Shown here piece after piece: positions 36,476 to 45,849 of a DNA stretch of 64,000 nucleotides; the stretch's first letter is position 1, and each line of letters begins with the position of its first letter. The position numbers and the translations under genes are program-made. This DNA is from Trichomonas vaginalis G3 (lineage: Eukaryota; Parabasalia; Trichomonadida; Trichomonadidae), in contig NC_067205.1 of assembly GCF_026262505.1 (NCBI RefSeq), positions 13,020,001-13,084,000 on the forward strand, in the 5' to 3' direction. Under the pieces are notes generated by a model, which did not search any database, was not told the DNA's origin, and saw only the letters and a list, made by a program, of their open reading frames with translations.

Positions 36476-36718
36476 ATGGGTTTCTTCAGTAGTATTGGAA
36501 ACTTCTTCAGAAGAGTTGGAAGAGGTATATGGAATGGCGTCAAAACCGTAGGAAGAGGAATTTGGAACGGTGTCAAAAATATTGGTAAAAGAGTAGGTCA
36601 GTTCGTTGGTATTATACCTAAAGACCCTGAACCAGAAGAACAAGCCCCTGTTATACAACAACCTGAACCTGCACCACAGTCTAGTTGGCAACCAAATCCA
36701 ACACCTCAACCGTATTAA
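36476..36718 (+). CDS. Cationic amphipathic peptide-like protein with 11-residue repeats (C)
   Basis: Same product as 6325-6567: tandem GRGIWNGVKxx repeats and a proline/glutamine-rich tail. A membrane-active virion role is suggested only by composition. The gap to the previous stop is 18 bp, tightly packed as in viral genomes. Confidence 0.6.
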   Translation: MGFFSSIGNFFRRVGRGIWNGVKTVGRGIWNGVKNIGKRVGQFVGIIPKDPEPEEQAPVIQQPEPAPQSSWQPNPTPQPY

Positions 36719-36722
36719 AAAA

Positions 36723-37571
36723 TTATATTTTTATCGTTCGATAGTAGTTGTATATGAAACTAAGTTCTAAGTAAAACGCATGGTATAATGGAATTATTCT
36801 TTTTCTTCCATCTGTAGTAAACCATACTTGAAAGTCTGAAATACTTCCACTCGGCGGTTCATATAGCTTTGTAGGTTTTTCGTAAAAGTCATTTGCCAAG
36901 CATAAGAAAGAGTTTTGGGCGCCAGAAAATGAAGCATGAACTATCACAGCATCTTGGTCGAAAACATCTTTAAATAAATATGGTTCATCTCTTGCATATC
37001 GACTGTAGATATTTGCTAAAGGAAGTTCGACTTTCTGATTTAACATTCTTTGCAAATAATACCATGACATTGCAGTGAATTCTGTATATATTTGTTCGTC
37101 TTTATTTGGATTGTTTTCGTAGATTTGAAATGACACTTGTGAATTTTGTTTGTCATATACAATTCTCACATAAAGTGTGCTATCGGTATTTGCATATTCA
37201 TCAGCATATTTTGCATAACATGAATTTATTTTATCTTCTATATTTTTTAACGCAGTCTGTAGAGAAGATGAAAGGTCAACTTGTATTAGCTCAATTTCTT
37301 CTCACATTTTTCGTTTCCCTTCAGATATATAATCTATATGAAACCTTACAATAAATGGAAAACTTTTATCTTCTACAGACACAAATTTTATTCTTCGAAA
37401 GCCAATAGATTTAGTAACAGATGGGTCTCTTAACCATCTTAATGGGTAGTCAAAACGATAGCCTTCATGCTTTATAGTATCTAAGTCAAACTTTTGACCG
37501 ACATTAGTAAAAAGTTCATCTAATGGTTTAGTTGTAGCAACTCTAGAATTTTCTTTTTCTATTGGAAGCAT
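36723..37571 (-). pseudogene. Conserved Maverick structural-type protein (C), frameshifted
   Basis: The N-terminal part (37571-37302) and C-terminal part (37169-36723) match the intact 282-residue protein at 5472-6320 nearly exactly. In the middle the two copies are clearly divergent, and a frameshift near 37305 plus a possible second break separate the two frames. Motifs YPLRWLRDPS and FSGAQNSFLCL are present. It is head-to-head with the fibre gene, as in A. Confidence 0.65.
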
Positions 37572-37589
37572 ATTTTATCTATAATAAAA

Positions 37590-39458
37590 ATGTCAAATGA
37601 AACAGCGTCTATGAGAGAAATACAACACAACCGACAACTCATTATGCAAGCTCTAAATAAGAACACAACAAACTTTTCAAACTATGCTAAAATATCTGAG
37701 TCATTGAAAGAAGGAAACCTAAAACTGACAATAAACCCTATGACAGATGAGTTTCTGTTTCAAGACAATAAAAACAATACTGTCTGTATAAATCCAACAA
37801 AAGGAACTTTAAACGAGAAACCTATAAATGAACTTCTTTTGAAAGCAGATGTTGACAACAAAGCTGACAAAGAATATGTCATTGAAAAAGCTCAAGAAGA
37901 ACATGACAGAGCAGATGCAACATATGCAACAAAAGATGACGTTGAAAATAAAGCTGACAAAGAAACTGTAGATATGTTGGCACAAACGGTTTCAAGTCAT
38001 GACAGAGCTTTAATGGAAGATGGACAACAGTTGAAAGAGCTTGAGAAAGGTGTTACAGAGTTAAGGAATACAAAAGCAGACTTGACATGGATAACTGGAT
38101 ATGTAGATGCAACAAAAGAATATATTTTTGCATGGACAGAAGGAACATATCCACAAAAACAGCATACACATTCTATATCTGATATTACAAACTTACAAGA
38201 AACCTTAAACAGGAAAAGTGACGTTGGACATACACATACCATTGCAAATATTACAAACTTACAAGAAACATTAGAGACAAAAGCAAATAAGACTCATACA
38301 CATTCTATATCTGATATTACAAACTTACAAGAAACATTAAACAGGAAAAGTGACATTGGACATACACATACCATTGCAAATATTACAAACTTACAAGAAA
38401 CATTAGAGACAAAAGCAGATAAAACGTATGTCAATGAAATATACCAAAGTTTAGTTGGAACAAAAAATATTGAAACTATTGTTGGTGACTTTTCTGTCAA
38501 TGAAGAAAATAAATATTTTAGATGGCAGTTTGTACATTCCTTAAAAAATGGTATACGGTATAAACTCATTCCGAAAAATAACAATGAAATGTATGTAAGC
38601 TATATAAAGAATAATGGTACACAAGTTAAAGTTCCATTAGACAACAACTGCTACTTAAACTTATATGGAGACGAACAAAAGAAATATTTACGAGTTTATG
38701 AAATGGCAGATATGACATTGCCTGACCCATCTCCAGCACCATATTATTATGACTATGGAGATGACGACAAACCACCACATGTAGACCCAAAAAAGCAAAC
38801 ATTATATTTAGAATATTATAGATATAAAAGATATAATGCAATAGAAAAAACGAGAATAGTATATTATTATACAGATGACAGAAATAAATATTATAGTCAA
38901 GATTGTACATACCCTGAAAACATAAGATTATATTATAAAAAATATTCTGACACAAACCAGAAGAAACCAGAAATAGTTGCACTATATTTTAAGTTCAAAA
39001 GGGACAATCCTATAATATCTCATATGTTTGATTTAATGAACCCGGTAGGTTCTATTTATACATCTATGGATGCAAGAGGTCCTCAAGTAATGTTTGGTGT
39101 TGGTGTATGGGAACAAATAGTCGACAGGTTTTTGTATTGTGCAAACTCTTCAAAGGAAACAGGTGGAAGTAAAACGATTTCAGGTGAAAATTTACCTGCA
39201 CACAGTCATTACATAAGATTAACTACATCTCAAGCAGGTTGGCATAAGCATAGATATTGGGATTGGAGAGGAATGACAAAAGGTCAAGGATATGATGTTA
39301 AAGACGACGTTAAGTTTGCTATAAATTGTTACTGGGATGACACGCAGGGAGAAGGAATCCATACACATTTCGTTACAGGATATACACATACAACGGGACA
39401 AAGTAAAGAATACATGCCACCTTACATGACAGTTTACGCATGGTATAGAATTGCTTAG
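37590..39458 (+). CDS. Phage-like tail-collar fibre protein (C), long allele
   Basis: 622 residues, intact. The first ~92 residues and the C-terminal collar (GGSKTISGENLPAHSH, HTHF, HTTGQSKEYMPPYMT) match the 366-residue protein of A. The centre is different and longer: four HTH-S/T-I-x-x-ITNLQETL shaft repeats, then a 200-residue beta-rich insert with many Tyr residues. The layout suggests a trimeric fibre whose middle can be exchanged. Receptor-binding is inferred from phage analogues. Its stop overlaps the convergent integrase stop by four bases. Confidence 0.8.
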   Translation: MSNETASMREIQHNRQLIMQALNKNTTNFSNYAKISESLKEGNLKLTINPMTDEFLFQDNKNNTVCINPTKGTLNEKPINELLLKADVDNKADKEYVIEKAQEEHDRADATYATKDDVENKADKETVDMLAQTVSSHDRALMEDGQQLKELEKGVTELRNTKADLTWITGYVDATKEYIFAWTEGTYPQKQHTHSISDITNLQETLNRKSDVGHTHTIANITNLQETLETKANKTHTHSISDITNLQETLNRKSDIGHTHTIANITNLQETLETKADKTYVNEIYQSLVGTKNIETIVGDFSVNEENKYFRWQFVHSLKNGIRYKLIPKNNNEMYVSYIKNNGTQVKVPLDNNCYLNLYGDEQKKYLRVYEMADMTLPDPSPAPYYYDYGDDDKPPHVDPKKQTLYLEYYRYKRYNAIEKTRIVYYYTDDRNKYYSQDCTYPENIRLYYKKYSDTNQKKPEIVALYFKFKRDNPIISHMFDLMNPVGSIYTSMDARGPQVMFGVGVWEQIVDRFLYCANSSKETGGSKTISGENLPAHSHYIRLTTSQAGWHKHRYWDWRGMTKGQGYDVKDDVKFAINCYWDDTQGEGIHTHFVTGYTHTTGQSKEYMPPYMTVYAWYRIA

Positions 39459-40413
39459 TCGTCATTTTCAACTTCTTTAGCATATTCGTCTGGAGTTGTC
39501 TTATATTTGTTAGGAACTGTTTTTGAAAGTATACCACCTTGAACTTTGACAAGTTTGAAACGAGGTCTGACAATAGTAGTTTTATCTTCTGCTTGCAGTG
39601 TGTACATTTTGCCATGTTTGCCTAAAACTTCATAATATTCTCTTGTATACTTTCTTCTATTTTTACGAACACGAATGTGAGTACCTGTCGGGTTCCCATT
39701 GTTGTCATAGTCAATAGTATTTTCATATGGGTCGCGTTTAGGTATTTCTATTTTTACTTTGTCACCTTTCTGAAGTTTGAAGTCCGGCATTCTTTCTTGT
39801 TTGTCTCTTTTGACTAAATTATTAAATATATAGTCTTTCTCTAAGTCAGGGTTGTTTTTTATTTCTTCGGGGGAGTGGTTTCCCAAACCTTTTTGTTTAC
39901 GGTTATTGTAAATATTTAAAACTTGTCTCATCTTTGCCTGGGAGAAGTGTCTATACTTGTCGTCATATGACATTTCATTTGCTTCACCACCTTGTGGTTG
40001 GTTTAAGTCTCTTAACATTTTATACATCCGTCAATGACACCAAGAGCAGAATGGTTTTGGTCGACAATGAAATATTGGTTTACATTTTTTGAACGCAGAT
40101 AGTTTTTTACATCATCTGATTTGAAAGAACTTTCACAGTCAGATGTCAGTTTTGTTGGATGGTATTTGTCAACGAATATTGTCAAAGCAGTTTTCACATC
40201 TAAAATATTTTTGGACTGTAATGGTATGGCTTCACAGTATCTTGTGTTTTGACCAACAAATATTAACCAGTATGGAGGTCCATCTGTTCTAACTCTCGGA
40301 ATGTTTTCCAAGATATCCATAAACCAAGCATTTGGTGTTGAACTAAAGATTTTTATCATGAGTGCTTTCTTTGTCGCTTTAGAAACATAGGGGTCCTTGT
40401 TTGGATTCGTCAT
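39455..40413 (-). pseudogene. Retroviral-type integrase (C), one frameshift
   Basis: Open from 40413 to about 40020 with WFMDILENIP (first Asp) and LTSDCES (second Asp), then VID at DD35 spacing. A one-base loss in an A run (TATAAAATG against TATAAAAATG in copy A) ends this frame right after the third catalytic position. The second frame runs to 39455 with the basic C-terminal tail. Copy A has the opposite pattern of damage. The start is 18 bp from the divergent gene 40431. Confidence 0.8.
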
Positions 40414-40430
40414 TTTTTACCCTATAAGAA

Positions 40431-40832
40431 ATGGGTTTATTTGGCGCATTAGCAGGAGTTGCATCCAGATTTTTGCCCGCAGTGGGAACAATAGCCAGAG
40501 GTGTATTTGGAGTTGGAAGGAAGATTTTGAGTACATTAGGTATACTTAAAGAGAAAGCACAACCTATTATACAAACTGTACAGAAAGGTTGGGATGTAGC
40601 ACGAGATGCAACAAATCTTATTCCAAATCCTGAAACAAGAGGAAAAGTTCAAGGATGGATGGACAATGTAGGAAGACAAGCAGGAAATTATTATAACCAA
40701 GCAAATGAATACTATAACCAAGCAGGAAATTATATGAACCAAGGTGAAAGATTCTTTAACAGAGGATATAACCATGCACAACAGTGGGTAAACAATAACC
40801 AACCTCAACCGCCTCAAACGTGGGGAATGTAA
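40431..40832 (+). CDS. Amphipathic basic protein, candidate minor virion protein (C)
   Basis: Nearly identical to 2982-3383: N-terminal MGLFGALAGVASRFLP, helical middle, NYYNQA repeats and proline-rich end. Two residues differ (ALG to VFG type change and K to Q). ATG behind TTTTTTACCCTATAAGAA. Confidence 0.6.
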   Translation: MGLFGALAGVASRFLPAVGTIARGVFGVGRKILSTLGILKEKAQPIIQTVQKGWDVARDATNLIPNPETRGKVQGWMDNVGRQAGNYYNQANEYYNQAGNYMNQGERFFNRGYNHAQQWVNNNQPQPPQTWGM

Positions 40833-40851
40833 AGTTTTTTATTGAGATGAA

Positions 40852-41004
40852 ATGAACAATGCAGCATTGAGACAAATAAGTTCAAGATGGATTTGTCGGC
40901 TTCCAGCATTTAAACCACGTGTTTGTAAAGTTCTTCCTATACCTCAGGAAGTTTTAGACCGACTTCAAAAACCTCAACAACCAGTTGAAAACAAACCAAA
41001 CTAA
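40852..41004 (+). CDS. Small basic protein, 50 aa (C)
   Basis: Counterpart of 2798-2962: identical start (MNNAALRQ) and end (VENKPN), different middle (KVLPIPQEVLDRLQKP here). Promoter-like TTTTTTATTGAGATGAA precedes the ATG. Unknown role. Confidence 0.5.
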   Translation: MNNAALRQISSRWICRLPAFKPRVCKVLPIPQEVLDRLQKPQQPVENKPN

Positions 41005-41023
41005 AATTTTTTACTGATATGAA

Positions 41024-41608
41024 ATGACTGAAGAAGTTGAAACGGTAGATTTGACACCACAAACAAAAAGTTCAGAACCATTGTCAAAACCTGTCAAAGA
41101 ACTTACAGATGAAGAGAAAAATTCAATAATAGAAAGTGCCAGATCTGGTAACTCAAATCCTAACTACAAAGTCACTTTTCATAGAAATGGAACGGCAAGT
41201 ATCTCAAAAAAGAAACAGACTCTCACAAATAAAATATTGAAGTCTGAAGGAGCTTTCGAGACAACAGATGGAAAAGTTTACTTCACTGACCAACAGTTCA
41301 TTATAGAACATCTCATTGACTTAGAGTCGAAGTATTCTAAACTTTACAACAAACACAAAAAGTTGAAAGGAAAACAAAAACAAATGGCATATGATATTTA
41401 TGAAGATGTTGACGACACAACTGTTCCTGCAAGTGAAGTAAAGTCAGAGGAACCGAAAAGTGACGAAAAACCGATAGAAGAAGAAAAACCAAAAACTGAA
41501 GATAAACCAAAACCAAAGTTTAGTTTCCAAACTAAACCAAGTCAACCTTCATTAGCTGGTATGGGTTGGCGTCAAAGACTTATGGCAGCAGGCGGTTATG
41601 TAAAGTAA
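41024..41608 (+). CDS. Charged Maverick protein, 194 aa (C), intact
   Basis: The full-length version of the gene truncated at 2248-2778. An acidic N-terminus precedes the compact SIIESARSGN...SISKKKQ motif. A coiled region (YSKLYNKHKKLKGKQKQ) is followed by a Lys/Glu/Pro-rich linker and a short conserved C-terminus (GMGWRQRLMAAGGYVK). The motif is shared with 29514 and 32066 of element B. ATG follows TTTTTTACTGATATGAA. Confidence 0.6.
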   Translation: MTEEVETVDLTPQTKSSEPLSKPVKELTDEEKNSIIESARSGNSNPNYKVTFHRNGTASISKKKQTLTNKILKSEGAFETTDGKVYFTDQQFIIEHLIDLESKYSKLYNKHKKLKGKQKQMAYDIYEDVDDTTVPASEVKSEEPKSDEKPIEEEKPKTEDKPKPKFSFQTKPSQPSLAGMGWRQRLMAAGGYVK

Positions 41609-41638
41609 AGAAAAAAATATTTTTTTATTTTTATAAAA

Positions 41639-43793
41639 ATGCCCCCATATAGAATGGACAGAAAGTCTGCTAGAATAAAAGCAGAGTTGCAAAGATATGG
41701 TTGGAGAGTTTCGAAGAATTTTAAATATAGGAAAGGAAGACCCATAAAAGTCTATGACAAATTGTCTGGTCTTCGCTACGAAATGGATTTGGAAACAGCA
41801 CGTGCCAATTATCCAAACAGACTAGAGAGGTTAGAAGAAGAACGTCTTATGGACATGCCTTTCGATGTTAGTGAACCTCAAGTTGAAGGACACGACGGCT
41901 TTGCCAGATTCTACTGGAAACATGACGAACAATTGCATCCTTTGAGAAGGAAAAAAGGAAAAGGTGAAGACGTACATGCTCCCATGGAAAGAACAAGATA
42001 TTCATATGAAAAGTATCGTGAAGTTAGAAGTCAAATTACATCTGGTCGAACCTTTACAGTAAACTTTGACGAAGGAAAGAACAAAGAAGGCTTCATGGGT
42101 GTACTGGCTGCAATTCAAGACGGAAATAAGAAAGGACACAATCTCAGATTGACCATAACAGATTTGGATGGTCAACATTTACTATGCACATGGCAATGAA
42201 CAAACAGCCGCAAAACTTCTTGACGCTTTCAAAACTTCAAAGAGAGAACAAATGGTTGACTCCGACTCAGACCTTTTGAATGCAATTGAAGGAATTGCAA
42301 GTGTCAAGTTCGAATGGTACCAACCTAACCCTCAAGCAGTCAGACAACATGCTGGATACTTCCCGTTCATAAATAAGTCTGACATTGACTTGACAAGGTA
42401 TGGAATTTACAATTCAATTGAAACAATTGTCAACGAACCTTGCATTCTTACATGTCTCAGGAACTCTGGTCTTGTTACAGATGAGAAGATGAAGTATCTT
42501 GAGTCATGTGTGAAGACAAGGTACATTCTCAGAGGTCAATTGGCAAAAATTGCACCGTTGGCAAATGTCAATATCCGAGTCAACATACCTACAGCTAAAG
42601 GTTCTTCACATGACGACTATGTTGTTGACAAAGACTTACCATGGTTGAAGATTGTAATTGTCCACAACCACTTCATGTTGAACGAAAGTCTTACAAACAC
42701 ATTGTTCGGAAAAGGCAAGTGCAACATTGTCAGAGCTGTTAACATTCTTTTCGAGAAAGGTTTGTTGGAACCAATTCCAGATGACAAGCTGACAGAAACT
42801 TTTGTACCAAAAGACGAAACAAACTTTTCATTGTTAGCAAGACCAAAAGTTGTTCCAGACAAAGTTCTAGTACAAAAGAGGTACACAGTTCCACAAGGAG
42901 TTGGATTGTTCGGATACCAACCTGAACCAGAAGAACTTCCAATGAGGTTGCAAGAACTTCAAGATGCTATAAACAAACTTCCATTGAGACATCCAATTGA
43001 CGTCAAATTGTATTGGAGAGCATCTGAGTTAGGTCAGAAGGTTTTATATGAAACAGGTTGCTTCGATGATGTTTATGAGATAACAGGAGAAGTTTCGCAG
43101 AAGATAAGAGACTCACTTGAATTTCCACAAACTGGACCAATTGGTTGCGACAAGTTCGACTCAAACGAAAAGATATACTATGTCGACCTTAACGCTGCGT
43201 ACATGAGGTTTGTCCAATATATTCCGACTGGAATTCCAAACTAAGATGGTGAGTTCCCGGGAAGGAACTCTACAGTTGGAAAAGTCATACAACAACTGTA
43301 TGATATTAGGAAAGCTTCAAACCCCAAACTTGCAATGACACTCAAATTGCTTATGAATTCGACATGGGGATATTCCATTAAGAACCCTCAAGAGATGAAG
43401 AGTAAACATTATGAGAAGGTCGACAACTTTGTTGAAAGGTTTTCTCCTTTTGTTTTGAAGTACGAATTCACTCAAGGTCAAAGTGGCTTAGTAACCACAT
43501 TAAAACCTATTGTCGAACATTGGTCTTACCCTCAGTTCGCAAAAGCAGTCCTTGACGAGTACAACAAATTCTTCTCGAAAGTCAAATCGAAAGTTAAGGT
43601 TTACTATGAGAACATTGACGCACTCATGACGAACGAAGAAGGATACAACAAACTCATTGAAATGGGTATGGTCGGTGAAAAGATGGGTCGATTCAAATTG
43701 GACAAAATTTTCACCGAAGTTCATGTCCTCTCCAAGCGTAAGTACTGGGGCATACTTGAAGACGGCACAGAAATAAAACATTGCATAAAATAA
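41639..43793 (+). pseudogene. Family-B DNA polymerase of C, without exonuclease motifs, TAA plus frameshift
   Basis: Same gene as 10-2148. Breaks are an extra A near 42172 (GGTCAACATT against GGTCACATT) and the shared in-frame TAA at 43242-43244, after which the frame is open to 43793. Motif A is DLNAAY, motif B KLLMNSTWGY, motif C YENIDA. The N-terminal ~390 residues align by pattern to the N-terminal region of the B polymerase (CILTCL...HNHFMLNE against CFVYACI...EDHYMLNE), but the ~170-residue exonuclease block is absent. A replication role is inferred. Confidence 0.8.
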
Positions 43794-43823
43794 AAACGTT
43801 TTTTAAAAAAGTGACTTTTTTTA

Positions 43824-44081
43824 ATGGCGTACATCCCTGAGCGCTTCGTCCAGTTCAACCAAATGTTGGTCTCGGACCCAGACAAGAGATATTCCAAGCC
43901 CGAACTCGACCGTCTCTTCAAAGAATGGATTACAGACTACAGAGGAGACGAGTGGTTGACAATTGAATTTGCTCGGGCTTGGAATTGCTACAGAAGCGTC
44001 TTAGACGTGGACCCAAGACTCACGTACAGAGGTTGGGATGTGGTCTTCACATTCCAAAATTGGTACGAACACCAAAAATAA
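43824..44081 (+). CDS. Hypothetical protein, 85 aa (C)
   Basis: Trp/Tyr-rich small protein (DEWLTIEFARAWNCYRS, GWDVVFTFQNWYE) with no recognised family. The start is preceded by AAAAAAGTGACTTTTTTTA, the second promoter-like pattern of this element. First of the non-duplicated genes visible in C. Confidence 0.5.
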   Translation: MAYIPERFVQFNQMLVSDPDKRYSKPELDRLFKEWITDYRGDEWLTIEFARAWNCYRSVLDVDPRLTYRGWDVVFTFQNWYEHQK

Positions 44082-44129
44082 AAACTTAAATTTACTTGGG
44101 GTTTCCCCCTAAAATAATTTTTTTTACTC

Positions 44130-44825
44130 TTAGAACCACTCGAGGTTCTCCTTACGGTTGTTGAGCTTGTCACCGTCAATGTGTCTGACCTTCGTCTTCT
44201 TGTCTGGATTTGGAACCCATTGAATTGCGACAAGCTTGCCCATGGAAATTGAACCGCGATTCCGAAGGTTAAGGTTCAAGTGTCCCAAGTTGTTGAGGAC
44301 TGGGGTAAGAACCTTGCCTGTCTCCTTGTTGCGGATTTGGTATGGGTAGGGTTGGGAAATTTCGTAACCGTCATCGGCAACAAGGGTTGCCCATGTAGCG
44401 GCTTCAGGAACTTCTTCTTCTTCCTCTTCCTCTTCTTCGTGTTTCTCTTCTTCCTCGACAATTCCTTCTTCAATTTGGTACTCACGAATTACGGTGTTGC
44501 ATGTTCTGTCCTTTCCGAGTGCCGCCCAGATGGTGTCAATCTCTTCGAAGAAACGGTAGATGAGTCGGGCAAGGTCTCGGTTCTCTCTCTCGTAATTGCG
44601 CAACGATTCTGAGAAATCGTTCAGGACTTTTTCATTGGAAGCTTGGTTCATGAGGAACTCACCTTTAAGTTCCTTCATCTCTGTCATAAGACTACTTTGG
44701 AGAGTCTTAACGGTGTTTGTCAGATGAGCTTTCAATTGGGCAATTTGAAGTTGAATTGGGCGCTTGTCTGCCAACCTTGAAAGGACATCTTCCATTGAGT
44801 TTGGCTTCGGTGCTTGTTCGGACAT
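44130..44825 (-). CDS. Coiled-coil protein fused to a NUMOD4/HNH-like domain
   Basis: 231 residues. An N-terminal coiled-coil region is followed by a run of about 17 acidic residues, then a C-terminal domain with the pattern of phage HNH homing nucleases: YEISQPYPYQIRN, LVAIQWVPNPD, VRHIDGDKLNNRKENLEW. The H...N...N core is present, but the first His usually before LVA is replaced (SMGKLVA). Such domains normally belong to free-standing nucleases; here it may serve in DNA binding or processing. Intact frame. Confidence 0.7.
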   Translation of the reverse strand: MSEQAPKPNSMEDVLSRLADKRPIQLQIAQLKAHLTNTVKTLQSSLMTEMKELKGEFLMNQASNEKVLNDFSESLRNYERENRDLARLIYRFFEEIDTIWAALGKDRTCNTVIREYQIEEGIVEEEEKHEEEEEEEEEVPEAATWATLVADDGYEISQPYPYQIRNKETGKVLTPVLNNLGHLNLNLRNRGSISMGKLVAIQWVPNPDKKTKVRHIDGDKLNNRKENLEWF

Positions 44826-44857
44826 CGAAAAAATGAAGTGGTTTGAGAATGACGGTT

Positions 44858-45442
44858 TTACTTCAAAAAGCTTGTTATGACGGTTAAGTCATACAACAAG
44901 TTTAAAATAATATCTTGTTCTTCTTCTGAACGTTTGTTGTCTCTTCCGATAAAAGTTTCGAACATGAGAACCAAAAAACGTTTTTTGAGATTGCGGAAGA
45001 GTTCAGGCAAATTTTCATATTCTGGATATGTTGGGAGCAGTTCAAAACATCTGAGCTGACTTTCGGACAAAATTGGGACAATGTCAGAAAATTCATCTTT
45101 GGTCGGACTGCTTGAAGGTAAGTCCCTTACATGTAAGTAGCTCTGGTAAAGTCTTCTCATTTCTGCTAACTTTTGGAGTATAGCTTCGTAGTTTAGAAGT
45201 TTCAATTTTAATTGTCTTATTCCACTCTTTACTTCTAAACGGTAACTATCCATGAGGTCAAGGGTTGCTTTAGTTGCCTTAAGTGGAGCTATCTGTTCCT
45301 TGACTTCTGCAATTTTGGTTGCAATTGTGGTTTGAGCTCCTTCAAGTTCGCCGTCTATGTCGTTCTCAACACCTTCAACCATAGCTTGAAACTCTTCATC
45401 GGTCCATTGAGATTGGTGTGGGACGAATTTAACTTGCTTCAT
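44858..45442 (-). CDS. Coiled-coil protein, 194 aa (C)
   Basis: Mostly helical with long heptad-like stretches (IAEVKEQIAPLKATKATLD, QLKLKLLNYEAILQKLAEM). No known family. ATG follows AAAATGTTTTTTTCATTTTTTGA. It lies in a minus-strand group with 44130 and 45484; a structural or scaffold role is possible. Confidence 0.5.
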   Translation of the reverse strand: MKQVKFVPHQSQWTDEEFQAMVEGVENDIDGELEGAQTTIATKIAEVKEQIAPLKATKATLDLMDSYRLEVKSGIRQLKLKLLNYEAILQKLAEMRRLYQSYLHVRDLPSSSPTKDEFSDIVPILSESQLRCFELLPTYPEYENLPELFRNLKKRFLVLMFETFIGRDNKRSEEEQDIILNLLYDLTVITSFLK

Positions 45443-45483
45443 TCAAAAAATGAAAAAAATGTTTTTACTCTAAACGTTAAGGT

Positions 45484-45849
45484 TTACTGAATTGGTTGGA
45501 TATCGCCTTCACAGGTTATGTAGAACGGCTGACCAGAGAAGTGGAACAGTGCTCTGAGAATTTGTATAATTCGTGGAATTGGACTCTCTCTGTTTGGAAG
45601 TTGTATCCACGGACGCTTTGCAAAGAACTTCAAGAGGGTTTCTTTCTTCATCTCCTTTATGTCGTCTACAGGAGTGTTTTCTGGTATTTGTAGGACAATT
45701 CCGGTTTCAATTTCGATTTTCAGCGCACCTCTTCCAGACAACCAGAAGCCGAGGGACTTGTTGGCTTTGTCCTTGCCCAAGTACTGCTTAACAACTTCAT
45801 TTATCTCTATAAGGTAAATTGCCTCATCTAATGGCTCGATGTTGTCCAT
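45484..45849 (-). CDS. Hypothetical protein, 121 aa (C)
   Basis: Small protein with mixed alpha/beta pattern (GFWLSGRGALKIEIETGIVLQ). No recognised family. Its start borders the 22-bp repeat array that separates it from the divergent gene at 46139, so both may be controlled from that region. Confidence 0.5.
   Translation of the reverse strand: MDNIEPLDEAIYLIEINEVVKQYLGKDKANKSLGFWLSGRGALKIEIETGIVLQIPENTPVDDIKEMKKETLLKFFAKRPWIQLPNRESPIPRIIQILRALFHFSGQPFYITCEGDIQPIQ

Larger units (their letters stand above)
33449..43803. repeat. Right arm of the inverted duplication
   Basis: Mirror image of 1-8781. It has the additional 798-bp insert and divergent islands in the fibre gene, its head-to-head neighbour and the 50-codon gene. 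Confidence 0.9.
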
